Shown here piece after piece: positions 55,599 to 64,000 of a DNA stretch of 64,000 bases; within the stretch, counting starts at the first letter, position 1, and each line of letters opens with the position of its first letter. The DNA is from Streptococcus uberis (GTDB lineage: Bacteria; Bacillota; Bacilli; Lactobacillales; Streptococcaceae), in assembly GCF_900475595.1 (NCBI RefSeq), contig NZ_LS483397.1, positions 1,707,001-1,771,000 on the forward strand, given 5' to 3'. The notes under the pieces were generated by a model that saw only the letters and a program-made list of their open reading frames with translations, searched no databases and was not told the origin of the DNA. The translations under genes and the position numbers were made by a program.

Positions 55599-56954
55599 TT
55601 ATTTAAGTGCTTTGGAATGTTTTTGACCTTCTTCAATTGCTTTATTTCCATTTTTAACAAATGCATCTAAGGCATCTTTAGAAGATTTTTCCCCTGTTAA
55701 AGCTGCTTGAATTTCTGGGAATAAAGCATTTCTGATTTCAACATAACCCGGAGTATTATTTGAAAAGTTAATCACATGTTTATCATTATTGATATAGGTT
55801 TCAAGCAATGGATTGTTTGCTTTTTCTTTGTCAACCAATGATTTACGTACTGGCACGAAGTTCATACTAGCTTTGATTAATTCTTCGTTTTCAGAATAAT
55901 ATTTCACAAAATCCTTAGCCAATTTCATACGTTTGTCACCGTTAGTATTAAATACAGCAGAACCTAAAACATAGGTGAATGATTTTGGATCTTCTACATT
56001 TGGAACATTTGCTAAACGGGCATCAAATTTAGTTAAAGTTCCATTATTCATGCTATCTTGCATGCCTTTATAAAGAACGGAATTGGTAAAACTAATAGCT
56101 ACTTGTTGATTTTGGAACATGGCATTAACATCATTACTTGTCAATGATTCTGCTCCTGAGGTAATCATTTTTTTATCATTAAGCTCTTTAATAAAATCTA
56201 GTGCTTCGACACCTTTTTTATCATTAACAGTTAATTTTCCATCTTTACCAAAGAAAGATGAGCCAAACATTCTAAGGTACATCATCGTCCAGGTATCAGC
56301 CTGATTATTTTTAGCATAAAATCCAAGCGGAGAAACGTTCTCATTGCTAGCTTTTAAGCCGGTTAAAATCGTTTTAAAATCATCTACTGTCCAATCTGCA
56401 ATTTTTTCTTTATCAGCAATATACTTTTGAAGACCCGCTTTTTCAAACATTTCAGCATTATAGACTAGCATGCCTGGATTTTGCGCAAATGGGTAAAAAT
56501 AGGTTTTTTTGTTAATAGAAACATTCTTCCAAACAGATGAAGAAATATCTGATTTGCTTTTTGAGTCAATAATATTATCTAAAGGCGCTAACAGACCTTG
56601 ATGCGCGTAATTGCTAATAGCAAAAGTAGATTCGAAGAAAACATCTGGAAGAGTTTTCGTTTGTGTGGCAACACTTAACTTGCTATCTCTTTCCTCGCCT
56701 GGGATAACCTGAACACTAATTTTTTTCCCTGGATGTTCCTTTTCATACATGCTTGCTGCCGTTTTAAAGAAAGAATCATAATCAGCTCCTTCCTCTGTCC
56801 CGCTGTATGTTCCTTTCCATTGTGGTGTTAACCATACTTCAATTTGATTTTGATTTTTATCACTTTTAGCTGATTCTTTTTTGGAAGAACATGCTGTAAG
56901 TCCTACAAAGGGCAAGATAGCTAGTGTAGCTAATTTTAAGATTTTTTTTGACAT
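55599..56954 (-). CDS. Sialic-acid ABC transporter, sugar-binding lipoprotein
   Basis: 451 residues. Signal peptide with lipobox VGLTACSS (Cys 22) and an SBP_bac_1 domain (about 40-440). Operon context indicates a SatABC/NanUVW-type sialic acid importer, although the family binds many sugars. No ATPase gene is present in the operon, so a shared MsmK-type ATPase elsewhere is likely. Confidence 0.85.
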   Translation of the reverse strand: MSKKILKLATLAILPFVGLTACSSKKESAKSDKNQNQIEVWLTPQWKGTYSGTEEGADYDSFFKTAASMYEKEHPGKKISVQVIPGEERDSKLSVATQTKTLPDVFFESTFAISNYAHQGLLAPLDNIIDSKSKSDISSSVWKNVSINKKTYFYPFAQNPGMLVYNAEMFEKAGLQKYIADKEKIADWTVDDFKTILTGLKASNENVSPLGFYAKNNQADTWTMMYLRMFGSSFFGKDGKLTVNDKKGVEALDFIKELNDKKMITSGAESLTSNDVNAMFQNQQVAISFTNSVLYKGMQDSMNNGTLTKFDARLANVPNVEDPKSFTYVLGSAVFNTNGDKRMKLAKDFVKYYSENEELIKASMNFVPVRKSLVDKEKANNPLLETYINNDKHVINFSNNTPGYVEIRNALFPEIQAALTGEKSSKDALDAFVKNGNKAIEEGQKHSKALK

Positions 56955-57000
56955 TTTGACATTCCTTTCAACTATATAATTTTAAAGTAGACAAAGTGAC

Positions 57001-57837
57001 TTATTCTTTGATGGCACCATTTGTAGCGCCTTTTACAAAGAATCGTTGGAACATAAAGAAGATAATGATCATTGGCAAGGCAGCAATAGCCGCACCTGCT
57101 ACTTTTAAACCAATATTGGGATTGATATCTTGCTGTAAGCTAGCCACCCCAATGGTTAGTGTTTTCATTTCTTTACTTCTTGCCATCAATAACTGCCACA
57201 AATAATCATTCCAAGCAGTTACAAAGTTTAGAATAAATAGAGCTCCTATACCAGGTTTTACAATTGGTAACATGAGCTTTGAAAAAACCGTCCATTCACT
57301 AGCACCATCAATCTTCGCGGATTCACGGATAGATTCTGGAATAACTTTAAAATAAGAATAAAGCATAAATGTTCCAAAACCTGTTGCTAGATTGGGAATG
57401 ATCATGGATTGGTAGGTATCAATCCAATTCAAATTTTCAATAATATCAAATAATGGCACAATGAAAGTTTCTTTAGGTATCATGATAGAGGCAATAACGG
57501 TTAAAAAGAGAACTGTTCTACCTTTAAATGATAATTTTGAAAAGCCATAGGCTGCTAAAGCTGAAATGAAGACACTCAATAAAGCTGTTAAAAAAGAAAC
57601 GATAAAACTATTCAGGACCCATTTTAGTGTTGGTTGCCCGGCAAATAGTTCCCCCAAATTTCCCATGTACCATTTTTGAGGGAGAATATCGGGTGGCATT
57701 TTGTAAATTTCTGCTGAGGTTTTAAAGGTATTAGTCACTAACCAAAATAATGGAAATAGGAAAAATAAGGCCAAAACTAAGACTATAACATTTGTGATGA
57801 GATCAAATTTTTCCATCTTTTTTAGTTTTTCAAGCAT
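57001..57837 (-). CDS. Sugar ABC transporter permease (MalG type)
   Basis: 278 residues, six helices, EAA loop ESAKIDGASEWTVFSKLMLPIVKPG at about 185-210 and C-terminal FVKGATNGAIKE, a standard CUT1 ending. It follows its partner permease after eight bases. Confidence 0.88.
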   Translation of the reverse strand: MLEKLKKMEKFDLITNVIVLVLALFFLFPLFWLVTNTFKTSAEIYKMPPDILPQKWYMGNLGELFAGQPTLKWVLNSFIVSFLTALLSVFISALAAYGFSKLSFKGRTVLFLTVIASIMIPKETFIVPLFDIIENLNWIDTYQSMIIPNLATGFGTFMLYSYFKVIPESIRESAKIDGASEWTVFSKLMLPIVKPGIGALFILNFVTAWNDYLWQLLMARSKEMKTLTIGVASLQQDINPNIGLKVAGAAIAALPMIIIFFMFQRFFVKGATNGAIKE

Positions 57838-57845
57838 ATCTTCTC

Positions 57846-58739
57846 CTATCGATCTGTTTTTATAAAGCTTCTTAATTGTGGCACACTCAGTATGAGTGCA
57901 ATCATGAACATCAGAACACCAATTGCTGAAGCAGCCCCTGTGTTATTGTAAACAAATGCATTTTGATAGAGGTAATACATCATTGTCACAGAAGCATTAT
58001 TTGGACCACCACCTGTTAACAGCTGAATAACGACAAATATTTTTAATACAGCAATAATATTAATGACAATGAGGTAGGCTGTTGTCGGACGAACTAAAGG
58101 AATAATAATATGGCGAATACGTTGCCATCTGGTTGCCCCGTCTAATTGAGCAGCCTCAAAATAATCCGGTGAAATCCCAATCATGGTCGCTAAATAAAGA
58201 ATAATAGCTTGTCCCACATTTCCTACAAAGGTCACAAAGACAATAATTGGCATAACTGTTTTAGAATTACCTAAGAGATTGACATGACTGGCTCCCATTT
58301 GTTGAAAGACATAACTGACCAAACCATTCGATGGATTTAGTAAAAAATTCCAAACAATACTCATAACAACCATTGAAACCATAACAGGAAGATAGTATGA
58401 ACCCCTGATAAAAGAGACGTATCTTGCATTTTTATCATAAACGGTCGTTGAGACAAAAAGAGCGAATATAATGGTTAATAACACAATGGCGACTACAAAA
58501 AAGACCGTATTCAGAATTGATTTGACAAAAACCGCATCTTCAAATAATGCTTTAAAATTATCTAGCCCTACAAAGTAAGAATCCATGCCGTAAACCTTAT
58601 AGAGGCTCATCTTGAATCCTTTAATGACCGGATAGACAATAAAAATAAGCATTAAGAGCATTTGTGGAGCTATAAATAGATAGCCTGCCGTTTGACTCGT
58701 GTTCTTTCGTATCCTATTTTTTTCTAAGCTCAAAGCCAT
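57846..58739 (-). CDS. Sugar ABC transporter permease (MalF type)
   Basis: 297 residues, six helices, GYLFIAPQMLLMLIFIVYPVIKGF start and EAA loop EAAQLDGATRWQRIRHIIIPLVRPT. It is the first permease of the CUT1 sialic-acid transporter, 15 bp after nanE. Confidence 0.88.
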   Translation of the reverse strand: MALSLEKNRIRKNTSQTAGYLFIAPQMLLMLIFIVYPVIKGFKMSLYKVYGMDSYFVGLDNFKALFEDAVFVKSILNTVFFVVAIVLLTIIFALFVSTTVYDKNARYVSFIRGSYYLPVMVSMVVMSIVWNFLLNPSNGLVSYVFQQMGASHVNLLGNSKTVMPIIVFVTFVGNVGQAIILYLATMIGISPDYFEAAQLDGATRWQRIRHIIIPLVRPTTAYLIVINIIAVLKIFVVIQLLTGGGPNNASVTMMYYLYQNAFVYNNTGAASAIGVLMFMIALILSVPQLRSFIKTDR

Positions 58740-58754
58740 TCACCTCACATATCC

Positions 58755-59459
58755 TTAGTCTTTCAAAGCCTTTATAAATCTCGCAGCTATTTCCTTTGGT
58801 CTTGTTATAGCACCACCAATGACGATACCCGCAACACCCAATTCATTGATTTGGCGCGCTTGTTCTGGAGTATGAATCCTTCCTTCTGCGATAACTGGTA
58901 TACCTTCTTGGCAAAGCTCCGCTATTAAAGTCATATCTGGCCCCTCTTGTTGACGGCTATAGGAAGTATAGCCAGAGAGGGTGGTTCCTACAAAATCAAT
59001 TCCTGCTTCAAAAGCTTTAAGCCCCTCTTCAAACGTACTAATGTCTGCCATAAAGAGCTGATTCGGATATTTCCTTTTGATTTCTCTAATAAAATCCTCT
59101 ATTGGTCGACCATCATAACGTTGACGTTTTGTGCAGTCTAATGCTATAACAGCAATGCCTAGTTCTGCCAGTTGATCAACTTCAGCCATTGTAGCTGTAA
59201 TAAAAGGCTCCTGAGGTGGATAATCCTTTTTGATGATACCAATAATAGGCAAATCAGTCACCGCTTGAATTTCTTTGATATCACGAACAGAATTTGCTCG
59301 AATACCAACTGCTCCTGCCTCTTCAGCAGCTTTTGCCATCAAAGGCATAACGCCACCTTCAGGAGAATATAATGGCTCCCCTGGCAAGGCTTGACAAGAG
59401 ACAATTATGCCATCTTTAATGTTTGTTAAAAAAGTTTCTTTGCTGATTCTATCAGGCAT
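58755..59459 (-). CDS. nanE: N-acetylmannosamine-6-phosphate 2-epimerase
   Basis: 234 residues. [60 protein letters not shown] and [13 protein letters not shown] identify NanE, a TIM barrel that converts ManNAc-6-P to GlcNAc-6-P. It is the first gene of the operon, with cre-like sites in its promoter. Confidence 0.93.
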   Translation of the reverse strand: MPDRISKETFLTNIKDGIIVSCQALPGEPLYSPEGGVMPLMAKAAEEAGAVGIRANSVRDIKEIQAVTDLPIIGIIKKDYPPQEPFITATMAEVDQLAELGIAVIALDCTKRQRYDGRPIEDFIREIKRKYPNQLFMADISTFEEGLKAFEAGIDFVGTTLSGYTSYSRQQEGPDMTLIAELCQEGIPVIAEGRIHTPEQARQINELGVAGIVIGGAITRPKEIAARFIKALKD

Positions 59460-59489
59460 TTGATTGCTCCTTTGGGTAATGTATTAAAG

Positions 59490-59535
59490 AGAACGTTCAC
59501 AATTTTCATTATAACAATAAATAAAGCGTTTTCAA
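59490..59535 (-). promoter_or_regulatory. nan operon promoter with two cre-like sites
   Basis: On the minus strand TTGAAA (59535-59530), 16 bp, TATAAT (59513-59508). TTGAAAACGCTTTA (59535-59522) matches the CcpA cre consensus and covers the -35. TTGTGAACGTTCTC (59503-59490) after the -10 is a second cre-like or RpiR-type palindrome. Both imply glucose repression. Confidence 0.7.
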
Positions 59536-59614
59536 TAGTTTATAGGCCTTTAGATAATACTTTCAAAATCAGGTCTTTTTTCTCAAATTCTGAAACTATT
59601 TTCAGAGCACAAAA

Positions 59615-59643
59615 AAACCAAGAGCCTCGAGCACTCTTGGTTT
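59615..59643 (-). terminator. Terminator of rpmH
   Basis: AAACCAAGAG / CTCTTGGTTT stem followed by TTTTGTGC on the minus strand, 22 bases after the stop. Confidence 0.85.
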
Positions 59644-59664
59644 GATTTTATTTTGTATTCGCAA

Positions 59665-59799
59665 TTATGCAGATAATACTTTACGTCCTTTACGACGACG
59701 GCTAGCTAGCACGCGACGTCCGTTTTTTGTTGACATACGGTGACGGAATCCGTGTTTACGTTGACGACGGATTTTACTTGGTTGATAAGTACGTTTCAC
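59665..59799 (-). CDS. rpmH: 50S ribosomal protein L34
   Basis: 44 residues, [20 protein letters not shown] to GRKVLSA, the full bacterial L34. The start is GTG at 59799 with AGGAGG eight bases upstream. It is highly basic and binds 23S rRNA. It closes the sialic-acid region. Confidence 0.97.
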
Positions 59800-60092
59800 A
59801 ATGAATACCTCCTCATAGATTTTCGTATTCGTTTAGCCGGCTATTGTGATATCAGTTACTAAACATACCATAATATTCTATTATATATTGACTGCCTTGT
59901 CAAGATATATTTTCTTTCAGTATGTGTCTGAAATTTTATATAGGAAGATAATCACAATTTCCATTAATTAACTTACTTGTAAAAGATGGTTCTCCTCATT
60001 TAAATTTCCTATATTGTTGAAAAAATAAATTTTATATTATATAATTGTGGTATATGAATTATAAATTCATTAAATAAAACAAGGGTATTGAT
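59800..60092. other. Intergenic region with a plus-strand promoter
   Basis: Holds the rpmH upstream region and, at 60017-60045, TTGAAA-17-TATAAT reading to the right into the 57-residue gene. Nothing else is recognised. Confidence 0.5.
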
Positions 60093-60266
60093 ATGAAGAA
60101 AGAAAACCAATTTTTTATTCTTACTAGACTTTATGTTTACATTTTTATTCTTGTCGGATTCATATTTCACGATTTAAACTATAAATATATCTTTTTCTTA
60201 TTGAGTATTCTCCTGATCTGTTATGAAATTCTCGATACTTATGCTAATATAAAGAGATTAAAGTAA
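60093..60266 (+). CDS. 57-residue two-helix membrane protein, candidate immunity
   Basis: ATG 60093 follows AAGGG at eight bases, behind the promoter at 60017-60045 (TTGAAA-17-TATAAT). The peptide has two hydrophobic helices (about 10-25 and 30-47) between a KKEN start and an NIKRLK end. Size and topology match the 60-residue protein at 49502, and it faces the second M57-like gene. Immunity is inferred from these parallels; there is no sequence family to support it. Confidence 0.55.
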   Translation: MKKENQFFILTRLYVYIFILVGFIFHDLNYKYIFFLLSILLICYEILDTYANIKRLK

Positions 60267-60607
60267 ATAACCAGGCTTATCATTACTGAATTGAATTATC
60301 CTTTATAACAAGGAACAAAATATAACAAATTAAACAATCTAATGTGTTACTGGTTAATAGGCATGTTACCATAATAAAATATTCCCGAAGGAATCAATTT
60401 TAATGGGATTTTTCAGGAATGTTTTTCTTTTATCAGTTTTGCTCCTAGAATCAGATATGAATTAGGATTATTGATTAATCATATTAAAACTCATGTCCAA
60501 CGAAAAATTAATTATATTTTGTTCAAAAGATTTTAAGTCGATGAAAATTAGAGCGATGTAAACCAAGGAAAAGATTATAAAAATTAGAAACTTTAAAATT
60601 AATAAGT
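60267..60607. other. Intergenic stretch, no gene supported
   Basis: Contains an AATATTCCC / GGAATG-type imperfect hairpin with a TTTTTC run near 60380-60428 that may end the 57-residue gene's transcript, and a 20-codon hydrophobic frame from ATG 60403 that I do not accept as a gene. Confidence 0.4.
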
Positions 60608-60640
60608 AAAACACTTTAAACTGAAGTTTAAAGTGTTTTT
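60608..60640. terminator. Bidirectional terminator near the second M57-like gene
   Basis: AAAACACTTTAAAC-TGAA-GTTTAAAGTGTTTT, a perfect 14-bp stem. Confidence 0.9.
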
Positions 60641-60684
60641 CTGTCCTATGACTAAGTAAGTTTTTTAAACATAATTGAATATAT

Positions 60685-61323
60685 CTAAGAAACAGTAGTG
60701 GCTCCGCAAGTAGCTAAAAACGCAAATAACGCTGCCACCCCTGCAATTCTTCCTGCTGTTGAGGAAGCTAATTTTGCTGCTGCTGCTTCAAATTTTCCTG
60801 CTTTAAATAGATTCACTATTCCCTTTAGTGTCACTAAACTAATTGTTGACCCCCAAGCTTCTTGTATACACCTTTGAATCCACGAAAAATCAGCTCTTTT
60901 AAAACGATTATTTTTTGAAATCAATATATTTATGTCATTTCCTTTTAAAACATATTCGATTTCATAAATTTTCTTATTTACCAATTCCGAAATGTTTGTT
61001 GAACCATTTGTGACTTCATCATTTAGACTATCCTTCATTAGATAGACACCTTTGACACTCTCATTATCGTAATTATAATATTGTTCAGTTTCAGTCTCAT
61101 TAACATAAAATTTATTAGTTAATTGATCATATTGGATTAATTCTCTATAAATTGTAGTTACTTCAGAAGATAATCTAGAAATATTTTCATTTGCCAATAT
61201 ATTTTCTTTGTTTTGCTCTATGTTTTTGTGTAACTCATTTGCATAAATAATTGTTGAAAATATATTTGATAATAATAAAATCATTGTGGATAAAGCAATA
61301 AAAATCTTTTGTATTTTTTTCAT
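60685..61323 (-). CDS. Second streptococcin A-M57-like secreted protein
   Basis: 212 residues. Signal peptide about 1-29 ends IIYANEL, as in the 174-residue protein (VYANED). A polar Asn/Glu-rich pro-region of about 110 residues ends at FKRAD. The C-terminal 70 residues are hydrophobic and Ala-rich, with a Cys near each end (IQRCIQEAW and LATCGATTVS). The same layout as the first locus suggests a related bacteriocin of different specificity. AGGAGG lies upstream. The hydrophobic helix could instead be a membrane toxin. Confidence 0.55.
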   Translation of the reverse strand: MKKIQKIFIALSTMILLLSNIFSTIIYANELHKNIEQNKENILANENISRLSSEVTTIYRELIQYDQLTNKFYVNETETEQYYNYDNESVKGVYLMKDSLNDEVTNGSTNISELVNKKIYEIEYVLKGNDINILISKNNRFKRADFSWIQRCIQEAWGSTISLVTLKGIVNLFKAGKFEAAAAKLASSTAGRIAGVAALFAFLATCGATTVS

Positions 61324-61722
61324 ATCAAACTCCTCCTAACTTTAAAATATATTCGCCAATATGTCCGCATAGCATATTTTAGATAATATAATTCCCGTAT
61401 TTAATCCTTTCTAACCTAAATTGCTATTGCTAAAATAATTTTATCAAAAAAAGGAGATTTTTCAGTTCTATTTTTATGATATTATAATAAATTAGGTTTT
61501 TATTGTTTTGTAATTTTTTTTAAAATGGAAATGTTAGGGTTATTAACGGTAAACTAAAAACGTGATTTCTTTTGTTTTCATATATATCACATACATTCGA
61601 TCAATTGGATTTTTAACAAGATATTTTATTAATTGCTATTTAGCGAACAGTAACCTTCAATTTTTTTAAAGATGACCTTTTTTAGAAAAACACCCCTTTT
61701 ATCGAATTGCTCTCTAAAAATC
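61324..61722. other. 399-bp gap upstream of the second M57-like gene
   Basis: AT-rich. The gene's promoter must lie here (several TATAAT-like words, none with a clear -35). No LytTR-type direct repeat like the one at 62658 is seen. Confidence 0.4.
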
Positions 61723-62127
61723 TTATTGGTTACGTCTTTTTCCTTGTCGTCTTTCCTGTAATTTTTTGTTGATTTCTTTGCTGGTTTGATAATTCAAGAG
61801 ATAGATACAGAGCCAAACAATGAGATAGATGATTAGAAATCTGATAAAGAAAGGCACAAAATAGTCTGGGTTTATCCATCCATTATAATAGTTGATGGCA
61901 TACACCAAGAGCAAGATGCCAAGGAAATGAAGGAGATTTTGTAAGATAAAAGGTATTTTTTCCCAATCATAAATTAAAGAAACCAGTCCCATAAGCCCAC
62001 TAAAGAAGAGGCAAGAAGCAATATTTGAGAAGGTTTGTGTTTGGACATTGCTAAGAGCCAAACTGATAATGTAGAGAATCCCACCAATGCCCATGCCATA
62101 AATATAAGTGTTAATTATTTTCTTCAT
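61723..62127 (-). CDS. DUF3021 membrane protein
   Basis: 134 residues with four helices (about 9-28, 36-52, 60-78 and 86-110) and a basic C-terminal tail (KEINKKLQERRQGKRRNQ). DUF3021 proteins are usually paired with a LytTR regulator, as here ten bases downstream of it, and probably hold the regulator inactive at the membrane. Confidence 0.8.
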   Translation of the reverse strand: MKKIINTYIYGMGIGGILYIISLALSNVQTQTFSNIASCLFFSGLMGLVSLIYDWEKIPFILQNLLHFLGILLLVYAINYYNGWINPDYFVPFFIRFLIIYLIVWLCIYLLNYQTSKEINKKLQERRQGKRRNQ

Positions 62128-62137
62128 GATATTCCCC

Positions 62138-62587
62138 TCATAGTCCTAAGGCTTTTTCCAAATTTTTGACATAACGTCTGCTAATAATGACTTTAATCTT
62201 ATTGGTTAGGATTGCTAGCATATTCCCAGAAAATGAGGCTTCCATCATTTCTAGGTGGTTGATATTAATAATGCTTTGCTTAGACACTTGTATAAATTGT
62301 TCTGTCGCTAGCTTTTCTTTTATTTTGTAGAGCCGTTGACGGGTTTTGAAACGCGATTTACATGTCATAATATCTAAATAATCTCCATCCACTTCAATAG
62401 CAATAATGTCATCGAACTTTACGAAATGAATCTGATCAGCCTCTTTAACTGCTAGCATATCTGATTTGGTTAGTTGATAGGATTCCAAATAAGTGATTAA
62501 AGAAATCACTTCACTGTCATAGACCTTTTTTTCAATGGTAACCTCTATCTCATCTAATCCTTGTTTTTCTTTAAACTGCCATTTCAT
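62138..62587 (-). CDS. LytTR-family DNA-binding regulator
   Basis: 149 residues. A short N-terminal part without receiver domain is followed by LytTR at about 50-147 (IHFVKFDDIIAIEVDGDYLDIMTCKSRFKTRQRLYKIKEKL, FIQVSKQSIININHLEMME). Such stand-alone LytTR proteins with a membrane partner are LytTR regulatory systems, several of which control bacteriocins or competence in streptococci. Candidate direct-repeat operator at 62658-62687. Confidence 0.85.
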   Translation of the reverse strand: MKWQFKEKQGLDEIEVTIEKKVYDSEVISLITYLESYQLTKSDMLAVKEADQIHFVKFDDIIAIEVDGDYLDIMTCKSRFKTRQRLYKIKEKLATEQFIQVSKQSIININHLEMMEASFSGNMLAILTNKIKVIISRRYVKNLEKALGL

Positions 62588-62657
62588 AAGACTTTCCTCT
62601 ACTTTTTTTCTTAGCTCTATCTTATCAAAATTTTGACGACTCTTACCTCAGAAAGAA

Positions 62658-62687
62658 CTAAGTGGTCGAAAAAGAATGACAAGCGGT
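62658..62687 (-). promoter_or_regulatory. LytTR-type direct-repeat operator
   Basis: Minus-strand ACCGCTTGT, 12 bp, ACCACTTAG. Two 9-bp direct repeats 21 bp apart, the spacing bound by LytTR dimers, lie about 70 bp upstream of the LytTR start and before a promoter with a poor -35, as expected for an activator. Confidence 0.6.
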
Positions 62688-62692
62688 AACAC

Positions 62693-63538
62693 TTAAGCTT
62701 TCTCTCTTCTAATGACAATCAAGAAAACTAAGAAAAAGAGCATTCCAATAATGGTCATGAAAACAATATGATAATCTTGACTGATAGTTGTTAACTTATC
62801 CCACTTAAGACCGATTCCCATAAATGTTTTAAAGTCAGCATTGGCCATTCCTAAATCCACAAGCAATTCTTTCATCAAAACTTGCCTATAAAGAGAGGCA
62901 ATATAGGTCGCAGGAGTCAATTTAACCAAAGTTTGGGCAAAATCTGGTAAAACGCCAATTGGCATATAGACACCGACTAAAAATCCTGAAGCCGTTCCAA
63001 TAATAGTTGAAAGTCTACTTTCAACCTCACTCGAATGCACGAATTGCAAGATAATGGTCGCAAATAATGAGGCTTGTAAGGAAGCAAGTAAGGCAATAAA
63101 AGCGAGTTCGGGTAAAAAATTCACTTGCCATTCTAGCTGATCTTGCCATGAAAAGTAGGTAAACATAATGACAAAAACAAGTCCCTGCATGATCAAAGAT
63201 ATTAAGGTCCCACTCAAAAAATAGCCTATGGTCAATGAGAGTGGCGAAACATCCGTCAAGAGTAAATCATCCCAAACAGACTGCTCTTTATCAGAAACAA
63301 TCCTCGATAAAGCAGCCCATGATGTCGTGATTGCTGTTACCGCTAGAACGCCCCCCATAATCCAAAAATCCAAATAGGGTTTAGGATCGGTAAAACTTTT
63401 TTCCCATGACAAGACTAGATTTTTTTGTAAAAAAATAATGTAAAGGAAAAAGGCGATAAGTGCCCCTAGAAGGGAAAAGAAAATACTAGCCTTTTGTTTA
63501 AAATATAAGCTTAAATGTCTTTCTATTGTAGCAATCAT
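62693..63538 (-). CDS. ABC-2 type transporter permease
   Basis: 281 residues with six helices: about 17-37, 55-75, 105-125, 135-160, 170-190 and 255-275. SDKEQSVWDDLLLTDVSPLSLTIGYFLSG is the ABC-2 permease cytoplasmic loop. It overlaps the ATPase gene by four bases. It is an exporter of unknown substrate, possibly a peptide or drug. Confidence 0.82.
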   Translation of the reverse strand: MIATIERHLSLYFKQKASIFFSLLGALIAFFLYIIFLQKNLVLSWEKSFTDPKPYLDFWIMGGVLAVTAITTSWAALSRIVSDKEQSVWDDLLLTDVSPLSLTIGYFLSGTLISLIMQGLVFVIMFTYFSWQDQLEWQVNFLPELAFIALLASLQASLFATIILQFVHSSEVESRLSTIIGTASGFLVGVYMPIGVLPDFAQTLVKLTPATYIASLYRQVLMKELLVDLGMANADFKTFMGIGLKWDKLTTISQDYHIVFMTIIGMLFFLVFLIVIRREKA

Positions 63539-64000
63539 GATTCCATTTCCTTTCCAGTAATCGCTAAGAAGGCGTCGTTAAGACTGCCTTTTTGATAGTC
63601 AAAATCCTTCAGCTGTAACTCATATTGCTTTAAAATGGCAATGACTTCTTGCGGCGATACATTCTCAAACTCTAAGATTTCTTCTATCGGCTGCGAACCA
63701 GGACTAGACTCTTCTGATTTCATAACAGTGACTTCTAAACGATTCTTGGCATAATGATGGATCAGATCCTGACTGGACCCTTTAGCTAAGAGCTTACCCT
63801 GATCAATAATGTAAACCATATCAGCATTTTCAGCCTCTTCCAAATAGTGTGTTGTTAGAAAAATGGTCAAGCCTTCTTGTTCTTGCAGCTGTCGAAAAAG
63901 ATTCCAAATTGATTGACGACTCTGAATATCTAATCCAGTCGTCGGCTCATCTAAGAATAGCAGCTGAGGTTTATGTATCAGTGCTCTTGCAATATCAACT
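63535..64000 (-). CDS. ABC transporter ATPase, 5' end beyond the window
   Basis: The last 154 codons are visible, entering at the right edge with DIARALIHKPQLLFLDEPTTGLD (Walker B), then the H-loop FLTTHYLEEAE and a DUF4162-like C-terminal part. The Walker A and signature motif lie outside. Forms an ABC-2 exporter with the permease gene that overlaps its stop. Confidence 0.88.
   Translation of the reverse strand, partial: VDIARALIHKPQLLFLDEPTTGLDIQSRQSIWNLFRQLQEQEGLTIFLTTHYLEEAENADMVYIIDQGKLLAKGSSQDLIHHYAKNRLEVTVMKSEESSPGSQPIEEILEFENVSPQEVIAILKQYELQLKDFDYQKGSLNDAFLAITGKEMES

Noticed and set aside
60403..60465. 20-codon hydrophobic frame (starting MGFFRN) that could be a signalling peptide
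   Set aside because: It has an AAGGAA upstream, but no Rgg-type regulator is near and it lies in a hairpin-rich spacer; support is too weak.

Overview
The window is chromosomal DNA of a low-GC Gram-positive coccus, almost certainly a Streptococcus of the pyogenic group. The gene order rpsL-rpsG-fusA-gapA, pgk-glnR-glnA, rpoY-rnjA, tatD-rnmV-ksgA-rsgA-rpe-thiN-rmuC-yhaM-purR, the sialic-acid cluster beside rpmH, and the AdcR, GlnR and CcpA type sites all fit that group. I cannot fix the species from sequence alone; S. uberis, S. parauberis or S. iniae-like genomes would fit.

Positions 1-5250 are a decaying accessory block, all on the minus strand: a GNAT acetyltransferase cut by the window edge, a frameshifted flavin reductase, a GrpB-GNAT fusion broken by a nonsense codon, an intact glutamine-amidotransferase-like protein and an intact MFS transporter. 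Positions 5252-14605 look like an integrative and mobilizable element of about 9.3 kb inserted in the 5' end of ybaB. Its right half carries a tyrosine integrase, a DUF3173-type small protein, a pMV158-type rolling-circle initiator with a recognisable nick-site hairpin, an FtsK/TcpA-like ATPase, a membrane protein and an HTH regulator. Its left half carries cargo on the other strand: a HEPN/AbiU2-like protein, an unrecognised 449-residue protein, a membrane protein, and a chimeric remnant that joins pieces of the same GNAT and MFS genes found at 1-4892. An 11-bp sequence shared by both ends suggests the insertion separated ybaB from its original promoter, now at 5183-5211.

Positions 14593-37253 are core genome: ybaB, a DEDDh exonuclease, rocS, a candidate small RNA, a flavoprotein, zinc-independent S14 under an AdcR box, the tsaB-rimI-tsaD operon, rpoY-rnjA, an opp peptide transporter, glnR-glnA under a GlnR operator, pgk with a ghost copy of its 3' end, gapA, and the str operon. 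Positions 37441-51072 hold a large surface-exclusion-like protein without a visible LPXTG motif, purR, and the long minus-strand housekeeping series from tatD to yhaM. That series is interrupted twice by plus-strand cassettes: a streptococcin A-M57-like secreted protein with a small membrane protein, and a DHA2 efflux pump with a DUF4811 protein.

Positions 51163-59799 hold a sialic-acid uptake and catabolism operon (nanE, two permeases, binding protein, YhcH, nanA, ROK kinase, esterase) facing an RpiR regulator, followed by rpmH. The last 4 kb contain a second M57-like secreted protein, a separate small two-helix membrane protein, and an ABC exporter followed by a LytTR regulator and a DUF3021 protein, with LytTR-style direct repeats in front of the regulator.
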